Shown: positions 8,296-17,161, counted from the stretch's first letter. The stretch is 64,000 nucleotides of DNA from Tatumella terrea (GCF_039523755.1 NZ_BAAAFX010000018.1:186001-250000); one strand, 5' to 3'. Numbers and translations are program-made. The notes: generated from the letters alone by a model not told the origin.

Positions 8296-9084
8296 ATGAG
8301 TACGTCCTCTTATGTCCCGCCTGAAGTCTGGAAAAACGATCAACCGCTGGGGGGTAAATTCGGGGGGATTAATCGCCCTGAATCCGGTGCCCGTCATCAA
8401 CAGGAATTGCCTGCAGGTCCGCATCCCTTCCAGCTTTACTCACTGGGGACACCGAATGGGGTAAAAGTCAGTGTGATGCTGGAAGAGTTACTGCAACTCG
8501 GTATTGAAGGTGCCCGTTATGATGCCCACCTGGTAAATATCATGCAGGGTGAACAGTTCGGATCCGGTTTTGTAGAAGTTAACCCTAACTCGAAGATCCC
8601 GGCGCTGGTCGATCAGAGTGGCCCGGAGCCCGTCAATCTTTTCGAATCCGGAGCCATGCTGCTTTATCTGGCCGAAAAATTTAACCGCTTTATCCCGTCC
8701 GACCCTGTCGGACGTGCATCCTGCCTGTGCTGGTTATTCTGGCAAATGGGCAGTGCCCCGATCCTGGGCGGTGGCTTCGGACATTTTTTCGCCTACGCAC
8801 CGGAAAAAATGGAATACCCAATCAACCGCTTTACGATGGAAGCCAAGCGTCAGCTGGATGTGCTGGATAAGCAGCTGGCGAAACACACCTATATCGCCGG
8901 TGAGGAATATACGATTGCCGATATGGCCATCTGGCCATGGTATGGCGTGCTGGTTCTGGGAGGTATTTATGAAGGCTCAGCCCGGTTCCTGGATACCGCG
9001 TCTTATAAGCATCTGAACCGCTGGGCAGAATCAGTCGCTCAACGTGAAGCGGTTAAAAAAGGAAGAACCGTACTGAAGATGTGA
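8296..9084 (+). CDS. yghU: Glutathione S-transferase-like disulfide reductase YghU
   Basis: Cytoplasmic Nu-class glutathione transferase, which in E. coli YghU acts as a disulfide-bond and organic hydroperoxide reductase. The thioredoxin-like N-terminal domain contains QLYSLGTPNGVKVSVMLEEL (near residues 46-65) and NPNSKIPAL (near 97-105). The C-terminal helical domain contains GGGFGHFFAYAPEKMEYPINR and YTIADMAIWPWYG, near-identical to YghU blocks. The protein is 262 residues and stops after GRTVLKM, about 25 residues earlier than the E. coli protein, which has a polar tail. AAGGAGC stands ten bases before the ATG. It is a single gene followed by a weak terminator. Confidence 0.92.
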   Translation: MSTSSYVPPEVWKNDQPLGGKFGGINRPESGARHQQELPAGPHPFQLYSLGTPNGVKVSVMLEELLQLGIEGARYDAHLVNIMQGEQFGSGFVEVNPNSKIPALVDQSGPEPVNLFESGAMLLYLAEKFNRFIPSDPVGRASCLCWLFWQMGSAPILGGGFGHFFAYAPEKMEYPINRFTMEAKRQLDVLDKQLAKHTYIAGEEYTIADMAIWPWYGVLVLGGIYEGSARFLDTASYKHLNRWAESVAQREAVKKGRTVLKM

Positions 9085-9123
9085 TCACTTTCGGTACAGG
9101 CCGGACTGTCCCCGGCCGGTGGT

Positions 9124-9155
9124 CAGCCTCCCCGCGCCCGGGAGGCTGCTGCTTT
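9124..9155 (+). terminator. Hairpin after yghU, weak terminator
   Basis: CAGCCTCCC (9124-9132) pairs with GGGAGGCTG (9140-9148) and is followed by CTGCTTT, a poor T-run. It lies 40 bases after the yghU stop and about 80 bases before the end of the convergent GGDEF-EAL gene. Confidence 0.5.
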
Positions 9156-9232
9156 CCCTATACCGGCCACTCACACCCGTCATGCCAGTTGCTGTTCATC
9201 ATCGTCGGTGCCTCTCCCCCGCGGGGACGACA

Positions 9233-11368
9233 TCAGGAGTTTACCGGGTACTGCAGCAAGCTAAAGGTATGACGGTTTTTCAGGAAGCCCGCGATAACCT
9301 CTGACGGCACCGCCACGCTAAACAGGAACCCCTGTCCCAGCTGGTAACCCTCGCGGATCAAGGCATCCCGTTGTCCCGCATCTTCAATACCTTCCGCGAC
9401 CACATCCAGTTCCAGCTCCGTCGCCAGCAACCAGAGTGCTTTAATCACCGCCAGTCCCTCTTTACCTTTACTCAGGCTGGCGACAAAACTCCGGTCAACC
9501 TTAATCACATCCACAGGGTAGTCGCGGATATTTGCCAGGGCCGAATAACCGGTACCAAAGTCATCGAGCGAGATCCGTACGCCCTGCGCTTTCAGCAGGT
9601 TCAGTGCACGGAACACATACCCGGCCCCGCGACCGTCAAACATATGTTCGGTGATCTCAATCTCCAGCAGTGCCGGCGGGATACGGTAATGTTCCAGCTG
9701 CTGCAGTACCTTTTCGGCGTAGTTATCACGCATAAACTCCACCGGAGAAGCGTTGACCGACACCGGCACCACTTCCAGGGCGTTATCTATCCAGCACCGG
9801 ATATCAGCAAACACTTTGTCACGGATAATATAGCCAATACGTTCCACCAGCGCGTAGTTTTCAAACGCTGACCAGATATCCCCCGGGAAGCACAGCTCAC
9901 CCTGGCTGTTAAAAAAGCGCATCAGCGCTTCCAGCCCGATGATCTTCCCGTCCTCTAACCGGACCTTCGGCTGATAAAACGGTAAAATGGCTTCATCGGA
10001 GATCAACTGCTTTGCCAGTTCCATTTGTCCCCGCGTGGCATCGACGGCATCTGACATCACCGGGTCATAACAGAGGACCCCGCCGCGACCGTTCTTCTTC
10101 AGCTCGTTCAGGGCGATATCTGCGGCTTTGATCATCGCGGTGCTGTCTGCGGCCTGTTGCGGGAAAATAACACCGCCCATACTGAGGCTGATATAGATAG
10201 TCTGCCCCTGATACGTCAGCGGCATCGCCGTATCCGCGATCAGTTTATACCCCGCCCCGAGCAACGCCTGAGTATCTTCAATGCCCGGTAACACGGCGGC
10301 AAATTCATCACCGCCGATACGGGCAATAAAGGCATCGCCACTGAGTGATTTTTTCAGCCGGTTAGCCACCACTTTCAGCAGATAATCGCCTGCCGGGTGT
10401 CCCAGGGTATCATTCACCAGTTTAAAATAGTCCAGGTCTATCAGTAACAGCGCCAGAGACCGGTTCTGATACCCGGCCTGACGCAGGTACTTTTTCAGTG
10501 TGGTGTTAAACATGCGCCGGTTGGGCAGTCCGGTCAGTTCGTCATGCTCACTGATATATTTAAAACGTTGCTCTGCCTGATGTAAACGGGTGATATCCCG
10601 TGAGACACAGAGAATACTGGTCACCCCACCCTCAGCGTCCTGCAACGGGGTCAGAATATTATCCCAGTAAAAGGGCTTGTTTTTTTCCAGCTGACTTTTC
10701 CCCGAAAAACGAACATTCCTGCCGGTATTAGCCAGTTTCAGGGCCTGACGGCCACGTTTGCGTATTTCGGGAGGCAGCAGATTTAACCAGTCCATGCCGA
10801 AGCCGGAATCCGGCGGGACCCCGAGTGCATTGCACCCGGACAGATTCATATCGATTAACTCACCCTGCAGATTGATCAGTTTGATGCAGTCAATACTCGC
10901 ATCCAGCATGCTTTTATACATCCGCAGATGCTGCGTGATATTCTCGCGGGACTCCTGCAGTTCATCAATATCAATGAATTTGATCAGCCAGAGGTTGCGT
11001 GCGCGGATAAAATAGCCATAGGCAATAAACCAGCAATAATGCCCTGCCGCGACGACCAGCCTGACCCGCTGGTGGAAGACCTGATAATGCGCTGAGGATT
11101 GCCCCCAGGCTTCATGAACCCGGGCCTGGTCCTCCGGGTGCAGCCAATGCACCCAGAGTGATTCAGGTGTCGACGGGGTCACCGACATGGTTTGATGCCA
11201 ATGCTGATTGGCCGCGACTTCCTGCCCGCAGCCAGAGATACACCAGGCAGGTAAAGGCAGGCTGTCGAAAAATACTTCTTTAAAGATCTGAAATGCCTCC
11301 GCCGATGCAGAGGATGTGGGATCAGTTATCACTGATTCTTCTTTTAGTGGTTGTTTTTTATTATTCAT
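9233..11368 (-). CDS. PAS-GGDEF-EAL cyclic-di-GMP signalling protein
   Basis: 711-residue bifunctional-type c-di-GMP protein without obvious membrane helices. Two PAS-like regions (about 25-140 and 145-270) precede a GGDEF domain with intact GGDEF at residues 352-356 and an EAL domain with intact EAL at 480-482. The EAL catalytic set is kept (EITEH, DDFGTGYS, VIKVDRSF, VVAEGIED), so both synthesis and hydrolysis are possible on paper. The RxxD inhibitory site before GGDEF is not present (the arginine position reads L). Acting as a sensory switch for motility or biofilm is inference. The gene stands alone. Confidence 0.9.
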   Translation of the reverse strand: MNNKKQPLKEESVITDPTSSASAEAFQIFKEVFFDSLPLPAWCISGCGQEVAANQHWHQTMSVTPSTPESLWVHWLHPEDQARVHEAWGQSSAHYQVFHQRVRLVVAAGHYCWFIAYGYFIRARNLWLIKFIDIDELQESRENITQHLRMYKSMLDASIDCIKLINLQGELIDMNLSGCNALGVPPDSGFGMDWLNLLPPEIRKRGRQALKLANTGRNVRFSGKSQLEKNKPFYWDNILTPLQDAEGGVTSILCVSRDITRLHQAEQRFKYISEHDELTGLPNRRMFNTTLKKYLRQAGYQNRSLALLLIDLDYFKLVNDTLGHPAGDYLLKVVANRLKKSLSGDAFIARIGGDEFAAVLPGIEDTQALLGAGYKLIADTAMPLTYQGQTIYISLSMGGVIFPQQAADSTAMIKAADIALNELKKNGRGGVLCYDPVMSDAVDATRGQMELAKQLISDEAILPFYQPKVRLEDGKIIGLEALMRFFNSQGELCFPGDIWSAFENYALVERIGYIIRDKVFADIRCWIDNALEVVPVSVNASPVEFMRDNYAEKVLQQLEHYRIPPALLEIEITEHMFDGRGAGYVFRALNLLKAQGVRISLDDFGTGYSALANIRDYPVDVIKVDRSFVASLSKGKEGLAVIKALWLLATELELDVVAEGIEDAGQRDALIREGYQLGQGFLFSVAVPSEVIAGFLKNRHTFSLLQYPVNS

Positions 11369-11510
11369 TTAGCCTGACCAACATTATGACCCAAAATAAG
11401 ATTAACCAATCATTACCACTTTCCCTGAATAAGATATCACTACTCTTAATGATTTAGCCGACGTTTGTACCCAACTTCACACAATGACTTCTCTTCCCGT
11501 TCCTTGCGGA

Positions 11511-12956
11511 TCATTTTCCCTGACGGGCAGATTTTCCCTGAAGACGGCGGTAGTTATTCAGCCAGCGACCGCTGACCAGTCGCCACCAGAAACAGCTTCC
11601 TCTCACCGCCCAGTCCATAAACATGCCCAGCCAGACGCCGGTCACGCCCATGCCCAGATAAATTCCCAGCAGATAACCCAGTACGACCCTGGCCCCCCAC
11701 ATACTGAACATCGAGACGAACATCGCAAAGCGGGCATCCCGCGCGCCTTTAAAACTGGCGGGTAACACCCAGGAGGTGGCCCATATCGGCATAAATGCCG
11801 CATTCAGCCAAATCAGGTGTTCCGTGACTCTGATAACCTCCGGATCCCGGGTATAAAACCGCGCCAGAACCCCTGCCAGTGGCACAGAAAGCAGCGCCAG
11901 ACTGCATAGCCCGAGGGTAGCGAGCCAGAAAACATGACGTACCTCTACCGTTGCCTGATAGACCTGATTTCGCCCCAGCCGGGTTCCGGTAATGATAGTG
12001 GACGCCGAACCGAGAGCATTACCCGGCAGGTTGATTAATGAGGCAATCGAGAATGCGATAAAATTCCCGGCAATTTCACTGGTGCCCATCCCGGCCACAT
12101 ACACCTGAGTAAGGAGTTTACCACCGTTAAACAATACCGACTCAATACTTGCCGGAATACCGATACTCAGTACCTCACTGAGGATCGCCGGATTCCATCG
12201 CCGGAAATAACTTTTCAGTGGCAGCGTGAGCGCCCCGTTCAGACGTCCCCTCAGGACCACGATCACTACCAGCGCACCGAGGTAGCGGGAAATCGTCAGC
12301 CCCCAGCCTGCACCAGAGAAACCAATGCCATGCCACGAGAAGCACCCATAAATGAGCACACTGGTGATAACAATATTCAGTATATTCATCCCGGCGTTAA
12401 TCAACATCGGAATTTTGGTATTTCCTGCGCCGCGCAGTGCGCCACTGCCGATGAGGGCAATGGCCGCCGCCGGATAACTGCAGGCTGAAATCTGCAGGTA
12501 ATTGAGTGCAAAAGCTTTTACCTGTGGTTCTGCGCTGCCGGCTATCATATCGATGATCACGTGTCCGCGAAATTCGATGACCACCACCAGCAACAGGGAA
12601 AGAAGCGTCATCAGTCCCAGCGACTGACGGGCTGCGGCTTTGGCTCGCTCACTGTCCCTTTTCGCCAGACTGAAGGCGACCACCACGGTGGTCCCCAGGT
12701 CTACCGCCGCGAAAAATGAGACGATCACCATATTAAAACTATCCGCCAGCCCTACCCCGGCCATGGCCGCTTTTCCCAGCCAGCTGACCAGAAAAGTGCT
12801 GAGAACCCCCATTAACATGACACAGAGGTTTTCTATCAGGATGGGCAATGCCAGCGGAGCTATCTCCCTTTTCAGCAAGGTCGTATAACGTCTGCGCCTG
12901 GGGTACCAGGGGGTTCTTTTTATTGCATCAGTTAACACTAAGCCAGGATTTCGCAC
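11511..12956 (-). CDS. yeeO: MATE-family efflux transporter, YeeO type
   Basis: Twelve-helix Na+ or H+ driven multidrug exporter of the inner membrane; E. coli YeeO is reported to export FAD/FMN. Conserved blocks almost identical to YeeO include GVLSTFLVSWLGKAAMAGVG near residue 50-70, SFNMVIVSFFAAVDLGTTVV, ALIGSGALRGAGNTKIPMLI and GSASTIITGTRLGRNQ. At 481 residues it lacks the long N-terminal extension of the E. coli annotation. The start is a GTG at 12956 without a clear ribosome-binding site, so the N-terminus is uncertain by about 10-20 residues. Neighbourhood with nac and tRNA-Asn mirrors E. coli, supporting the assignment. Confidence 0.87.
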   Translation of the reverse strand: MRNPGLVLTDAIKRTPWYPRRRRYTTLLKREIAPLALPILIENLCVMLMGVLSTFLVSWLGKAAMAGVGLADSFNMVIVSFFAAVDLGTTVVVAFSLAKRDSERAKAAARQSLGLMTLLSLLLVVVIEFRGHVIIDMIAGSAEPQVKAFALNYLQISACSYPAAAIALIGSGALRGAGNTKIPMLINAGMNILNIVITSVLIYGCFSWHGIGFSGAGWGLTISRYLGALVVIVVLRGRLNGALTLPLKSYFRRWNPAILSEVLSIGIPASIESVLFNGGKLLTQVYVAGMGTSEIAGNFIAFSIASLINLPGNALGSASTIITGTRLGRNQVYQATVEVRHVFWLATLGLCSLALLSVPLAGVLARFYTRDPEVIRVTEHLIWLNAAFMPIWATSWVLPASFKGARDARFAMFVSMFSMWGARVVLGYLLGIYLGMGVTGVWLGMFMDWAVRGSCFWWRLVSGRWLNNYRRLQGKSARQGK

Positions 12957-13261
12957 AGCGATACCAAATCATCTGAACAGGAAAGAGAGGAATAATCAGT
13001 GGTTCCCGGCGCAGGGAAACCTGTGGGCCACTATTCATACCGTAAAGGATACCGCCCGGGATCAAAGCGCGGTGATATAATTTTATACCCGGTGGGCTAA
13101 AAAGACTACCGATGGATTGTACAAACTCTGTCCCTGAGCGGAAGATAGCACCTCATAAGCCCTCCGTCAGCGCGGCCAGAGCAGGCCACGGCAAGACCGG
13201 AAACTTACCGTAAAATGCGCGATCCTGTCGGGTAATGCTGAAAACACGATGCCGTCAATAC
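12957..13261. other. Intergenic region, no gene seen
   Basis: About 300 bases upstream of the yeeO-type gene, ending at the terminator of the purine permease. It must contain the yeeO promoter, but I see no convincing operator, RNA gene or open frame. Confidence 0.5.
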
Positions 13262-13287
13262 AAAAAAGGAGCCGAAGCTCCTTTTTT
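13262..13287 (-). terminator. Terminator of the purine permease gene (bidirectional)
   Basis: AAAAAAGGAGC and GCTCCTTTTTT flank a CGAA loop. The symmetric A/T tracts allow function on both strands. It lies 22 bases past the stop of the leftward permease gene. Confidence 0.88.
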
Positions 13288-13308
13288 AATCTTTCGCTAA
13301 AACCAGTA

Positions 13309-14604
13309 TCAGGCGCTGAGCCAGCCCAGCTTGATAACAAATAAGACAGAAAGAATAATCAGTGCCGGGTTAACTTCGCGGACTTTACCGGTCAGTAACT
13401 TAACCACCGTCCAGGTAATAAACCCGAAGGCGATACCATTTGCGATAGAATAAGTTAACGGCATCGCCAGCGCGGTCACCGTTACCGGTGCTGCCGTAGT
13501 GATATCTTTCCAGTCAATCTCAGCCAGTCCGGAGGTCATCAGTACCGCAACAAACAGCAATGCCGGTGCGGTTGCATACTCAGGGACACTGCCAGCCAGC
13601 GGCGAGAAAAAGAGTGACAGCAGGAACAGGATAGCGACCACGACAGAGGTCAGACCGGTACGGCCGCCGGCACTGACGCCCGCCGTGGATTCGACAAAAC
13701 TGGTCGTGGTTGACGTCCCCAGCAGCGAACCGAACAGCGCCGCGGTGCTGTCTGCAACCAGGGCCTTGCCCATCGCAGGGATATTCCCTTTATCATCGGT
13801 CAGCCCGGCACGGCGGCTGACACCGATCAATGTCCCGGAATTATCGAAAACATCGACAAACAGGAAGGCAAAAATCACACTGACCAGACCGATATTGAAG
13901 GCCCCGGCGATATCCAGTTTCAGGAAAGTCGGTGCGATAGACGGTGGTGCAGAGAAGATCCCGGCAAACGGTGTCAGACCCGACAGCATCGAAATGGCGG
14001 TGATGACCAGAATACCGATCAGTACAGCCCCCGTAATACGGCGGGCTTCCAGGATCACGATCAGGAAAAAGCCCAGGATAGCCAGTAACGGACCGGCTTT
14101 AGTGAGGTCCCCTAAGCCCACCAGCGTTGCCTGGTTACCCACAACAATCCCCGCACCTTCCAGTGCAATCAGCGCCAGGAAAAGACCAATACCGGCGGCG
14201 ATTGCAGAGCGCAGCGGTAACGGAATGCTGTTGATAATCCATTCACGGATCTTAAACAGAGATAATGCGAAGAAGATTAATGCAGAAATAAAGACCGCCC
14301 CGAGAGCGACCTGCCAGTGATACCCCATATGCAGCACGACGGTATAGGTAAAGAAGGCGTTTAAGCCCATACCAGGTGCCAGAGCGATAGGCATGTTCGC
14401 AATCATCCCCATCAGTACAGAGCCAATGGCCGCTGCCAGACAGGTAGCCACGAAGACCGCACCTTTATCCATACCTGTGGCGCCGAGAATACTCGGGTTA
14501 ACAAACAGGATATAGGCCATTGCCAGGAACGTAGTTAATCCTGCAATGATTTCTGTACGAACAGTAGTCTTATTTGCTTTCAACTTAAAGAGTCTTTCAA
14601 GCAT
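13309..14604 (-). CDS. NCS2-family purine permease, adenine/hypoxanthine type
   Basis: Proton-coupled nucleobase importer of the AzgA/AdeP branch, 431 residues, inner membrane. The N-terminus MLERLFKLKANKTTVRTEII and blocks ALAPGMGLNAFFTYTVV (near 73-90), LFVDVFDNSGTLIGVSRRAG and TSFVESTAGVSAGGRTGLT match the AdeP/AdeQ subgroup rather than the UraA or XanQ groups. It is therefore likely to carry adenine or hypoxanthine; the exact base cannot be read from sequence. A PurR-like box and a long leader with a terminator hairpin lie upstream, pointing to purine control. It is downstream of nac but separated from it by a terminator. Confidence 0.85.
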   Translation of the reverse strand: MLERLFKLKANKTTVRTEIIAGLTTFLAMAYILFVNPSILGATGMDKGAVFVATCLAAAIGSVLMGMIANMPIALAPGMGLNAFFTYTVVLHMGYHWQVALGAVFISALIFFALSLFKIREWIINSIPLPLRSAIAAGIGLFLALIALEGAGIVVGNQATLVGLGDLTKAGPLLAILGFFLIVILEARRITGAVLIGILVITAISMLSGLTPFAGIFSAPPSIAPTFLKLDIAGAFNIGLVSVIFAFLFVDVFDNSGTLIGVSRRAGLTDDKGNIPAMGKALVADSTAALFGSLLGTSTTTSFVESTAGVSAGGRTGLTSVVVAILFLLSLFFSPLAGSVPEYATAPALLFVAVLMTSGLAEIDWKDITTAAPVTVTALAMPLTYSIANGIAFGFITWTVVKLLTGKVREVNPALIILSVLFVIKLGWLSA

Positions 14605-14732
14605 GAGTCGGTCCTTTATAGATCTCGCTTATCACGATTTTTATTTTTAACAGTCTCTAAGAAAGGGTTGTCATCGTCCGGCCACTGACCGGAAATGCAA
14701 ACCTTCATTCCACCCCAAAATGACATAAGCAA

Positions 14733-14759
14733 AACCCGTGCCATGACGCGGCACGGGTT
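14733..14759 (-). promoter_or_regulatory. Terminator-like hairpin in the purine permease leader (possible attenuator or riboswitch platform)
   Basis: On the minus strand AACCCGTGCC (14759-14750) pairs with GGCACGGGTT (14742-14733), continuing into TTGCTT. It lies about 130 bases before the start codon and about 55 bases after the PurR-like box, thus inside the presumed mRNA leader. The 5' arm AACCC could instead pair with GGGTT in an upstream segment at 14792-14797, a possible antiterminator. It matches no riboswitch class I can name. Confidence 0.5.
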
Positions 14760-14814
14760 CAGTATTCGGAATAAGTTCCTGCGAGAGGAGAAACCCCGGC
14801 CTGCACGATACTCT

Positions 14815-14830
14815 GCGCAAACGTTTTCTT
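14815..14830 (-). promoter_or_regulatory. PurR-type operator
   Basis: GCGCAAACGTTTTCTT matches the PurR consensus ANGCAANCGNTTNCNT at every fixed position but the first. It overlaps the presumed transcription start region of the purine permease (promoter at 14841-14869), a typical placement for repression by PurR with hypoxanthine or guanine as corepressor. Confidence 0.75.
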
Positions 14831-14840
14831 ACCGGCGCCA

Positions 14841-14869
14841 ATCCTAATGATCCAGACCTCCGGGGGCAA
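14841..14869 (-). promoter_or_regulatory. Candidate sigma-70 promoter of the purine permease
   Basis: On the minus strand TTGCCC (14869-14864) and TAGGAT (14846-14841) are separated by 17 bases. Each matches four of six consensus positions. The predicted start near 14834 would place the PurR-like box at about +4 to +20 and give a leader of about 230 bases. Confidence 0.45.
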
Positions 14870-14902
14870 TAATTTTTTGTCCCTCGGGGGCGGAAAACGG
14901 AA

Positions 14903-14925
14903 ACAGAAGCCGCTAAACCGGCTTC
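14903..14925 (-). terminator. Terminator of nac
   Basis: On the minus strand GAAGCCG (14925-14919) pairs with CGGCTTC (14912-14906) and is followed by TGTTTCCGTTTT. It lies about 20 bases after the nac stop codon and separates nac from the purine permease leader. Confidence 0.65.
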
Positions 14926-14943
14926 CGGCGGGAAAAGTGGCGA

Positions 14944-15861
14944 TTAACTCACCAGCATTAGCTCACGTTCGGTGATGACCGAGCGCTGAGTCAGTGCCAG
15001 CAGACACTGCTGAACCGCGCGCGCAGAGGCTGACATAGGTAAGGCTGATGAGGTATTCAGTGTTAATGGCAGGTGCAGGGACGGAGAAATAATTTTCGAC
15101 ATCCAGCCATTAATCGGTGCAGTGAGCGATTTTGCCGCCGATTCAGGCAATACCGAAACCCCCATACCACTGGAAATTGCTGCAGACAATGTCGACAGTG
15201 ATTCAATTTCACCAATGATATGTGCACTGAGGCGACGCAGGGAGAAGGCTTCGTCCACTCGTTGTCTGACCGCACTGTAATCACGCGGCAGATACAGATT
15301 CATGCCGGCCACTTCCGAGAGATCAATCTGCGCCCCCGGAGAAACGCCTGTGCCGACCAGATACAATTCTTCCTGCATCAGTGGCTGACAGTTCAGGCCT
15401 TTCTCAGGCGTGCGATCGTAGAGCAGGGCCATATCCAGCTGACCGTTGATAACTTTCTCATTCAGGGCATGACCACTGTTTTCGTGCAGATAGACCAGAA
15501 TATCCGGCCAGGTTTCACGGATTTCACGCAACAATGGCATGACCAGGGAAGACGCCGACGTGCCCGGGGCAAGTCCGATAGAAACCTGACCTGACAGGAC
15601 ATTTCCGGCGTTATGCACCGCCATCTGTGCCTGTTCACACTGCCGCAGGATGTTGCGGGCATGAGTATAAAGCACCTTACCGGCATCGGTCGGGGTCACT
15701 CCACGTTTAGTGCGGATCAGTAGCTGCTGATCCATCTCACCTTCAAGGGTGGCGACCTGTTGGCTGAGTGCCGGTTGAGCGATGTGCAATACCTCTGCGG
15801 CCTGAGTGAGGCTGCCGATATCGACAATTTTCACAAAGTATTTCAGTCGTCTTAAGTTCAT
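14944..15861 (-). CDS. nac: Nitrogen assimilation control regulator Nac (LysR family)
   Basis: LysR-type regulator that, in Klebsiella and E. coli, links the NtrC system to sigma-70 genes for use of poor nitrogen sources. The start at 15861 gives 305 residues, exactly the size of E. coli Nac; an extra five residues upstream are possible but the GGGAGAGAA ribosome site favours this ATG. The first 60 residues (MNLRRLKYFVKIVDIGSLTQ onward, then IAQPALSQQVATLEGEMDQQLLIRTKRGVTPTDAGK) are nearly identical to Nac. The C-terminal half keeps LPRDYSAVRQRVDEAFSLRRL and GMGVSVLPESAAKSL. A sigma-54-type promoter lies upstream, as expected. The neighbour cbl of E. coli is absent. Confidence 0.93.
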   Translation of the reverse strand: MNLRRLKYFVKIVDIGSLTQAAEVLHIAQPALSQQVATLEGEMDQQLLIRTKRGVTPTDAGKVLYTHARNILRQCEQAQMAVHNAGNVLSGQVSIGLAPGTSASSLVMPLLREIRETWPDILVYLHENSGHALNEKVINGQLDMALLYDRTPEKGLNCQPLMQEELYLVGTGVSPGAQIDLSEVAGMNLYLPRDYSAVRQRVDEAFSLRRLSAHIIGEIESLSTLSAAISSGMGVSVLPESAAKSLTAPINGWMSKIISPSLHLPLTLNTSSALPMSASARAVQQCLLALTQRSVITERELMLVS

Positions 15862-15926
15862 TTTCTCTCCCGTCACTAATCCGGATACTCAAAGCAGGCT
15901 GTGCCTGTGGCTGGATATACCGGTAG

Positions 15927-15943
15927 TTGCAATTAACAGGCCA
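15927..15943 (-). promoter_or_regulatory. Sigma-54 (-24/-12) promoter of nac
   Basis: Minus-strand TGGCCTGTTAATTGCAA carries the GG and GC dinucleotides ten bases apart, as required by RpoN, and agrees with TGGCAC-N5-TTGCA apart from the CT at positions 5-6. The start of transcription would be near 15917, about 55 bases before the nac start codon. I could not see clear NtrC sites upstream. Confidence 0.7.
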
Positions 15944-16515
15944 GAAATGACTAAACCGTTTCGCTCATCCTGATGTCATAACAAAAACACTATGAAAAGA
16001 AGCCTTTTTGACGATTTTCTGTCCGCAATGACCACGCCGTCAGAGGCGGCTACCCGCTGCCGCCTGCACAAGGATAGTGCAGAATGTTTCCGTACAGTGC
16101 GTGAACCCGGGGACTCTATGAGTCTCCTTTTCTCTGCGGACCATGAACTACCAGGCATGACTCTCCTCTGAACAACGAGGACGGGATCGGTCCCCTGCCC
16201 GCCCGCCGCGTGTTGCCGGCAGTTGGGGGCGGAACACCGGGTGGTCGCCCTGCATGTTACAACCTGCACCGTCACGGGTCCGCAGCGCCGCATCCCGTGG
16301 CCGCTCCCCTTTCCCCGCTGACACATTTCAGCGGATGAAACGTCATAAACTGTCACACTATCACGGGAGGGCTGACGGCCCCGGTATTATAAAAAGTTAT
16401 CGCTGAAAGCACAGAAAAGCCTGTCAGCGGATATCTGCCGCGGCACACCAGGAAATGTGGCTCGCCGGGAGCCTATACGGAATTCTGCGGGGTCGCCGTT
16501 AATGGCGCCCACAGT
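15944..16515. other. Intergenic region, no supported gene
   Basis: About 570 bases between the nac promoter and the 103-bp repeat array. A 59-codon + strand frame (15992-16171, starting MKRSLFDDFL) resembles the N-terminus of small XRE antitoxin-like proteins but lacks a ribosome-binding site and any helix-turn-helix. I do not call it as a gene. Confidence 0.45.
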
Positions 16516-17037
16516 GAGGGGACAGCATATTTTCATCACATAACGGAATATCAGAAGATATGCCCTGCTGCAGGTCATTCAGTGGATCCGGCGGAACCTA
16601 CATGGCTTGTCATCGGGCCGGGGGACAATACATTTTCACCCCAAACCGGAATATCAGAAGATATGCCCTGCTACAGGTCATTCGGTGGATCCGGCGGAAC
16701 CAACATGGCTTGTCATCGGGCCAGGGGGACTGTACGTTTTCCCTCACAACGGAATATCAGAAGATATACCCTGCTGCGGGCCATTCAGTCGATCCGGCTG
16801 AACCAATATGGCTTGTCATTGGGCCGGGGGACAATACATTTTCACCCCAAACCGGAATATCAGAAGATATGCCCTGCTACAGGTCATTCGGTGGATCCGG
16901 CGGAACCAACATGGCTTGTCATCGGGCCAGGGGGACAATACATTTTCACCCCAAACCGGAATATCAGAAGATATGCCCTGCTACAGGTCATTCGGTGGAT
17001 CCAGCGGAACCAACATGGCTTGTCATCGGGCCAGGGG
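16516..17037 (+). repeat. Five-copy tandem array of a 103-bp unit
   Basis: The landmark CGGAATATCAGAAGATA recurs at 16544, 16647, 16750, 16853 and 16957, giving periods of 103, 103, 103 and 104 bases. A partial, diverged copy precedes at about 16516. Units 2, 4 and 5 are nearly identical, units 1 and 3 have drifted. Each unit holds an ATATC-AGAA-GATAT hairpin and a GGATCC. The consensus unit contains no TAA, TAG or TGA on the + strand in any frame, so several overlapping open frames cross the array. As 103 is not a multiple of three, these frames read every copy differently and are not credible proteins. No spacers, so not CRISPR. Confidence 0.95.
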
Positions 17038-17161
17038 GCCCCGGCCCGTCTGTTGTCCTGTTCACTTTTTCAGTGAGTCCGTCGGCAATAGTCCTTTGCG
17101 CGGGCGGAATGCACGCCTCTGCAGGCCGTCAGGCTGCATTGCCCGGCCGTCACGCGATGCC

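Noticed and set aside
13499..14320. 273-codon + strand open frame
   Set aside because: Antisense to the purine permease, whose protein is clearly recognised; this is a codon-usage shadow.
15992..16171. 59-codon frame resembling the N-terminus of an XRE antitoxin
   Set aside because: Only the first dozen residues look familiar, there is no helix-turn-helix and no ribosome site.
16516..17037. CRISPR array
   Set aside because: The repeated unit is continuous over 103 bp with no unique spacers, and there are no cas genes.
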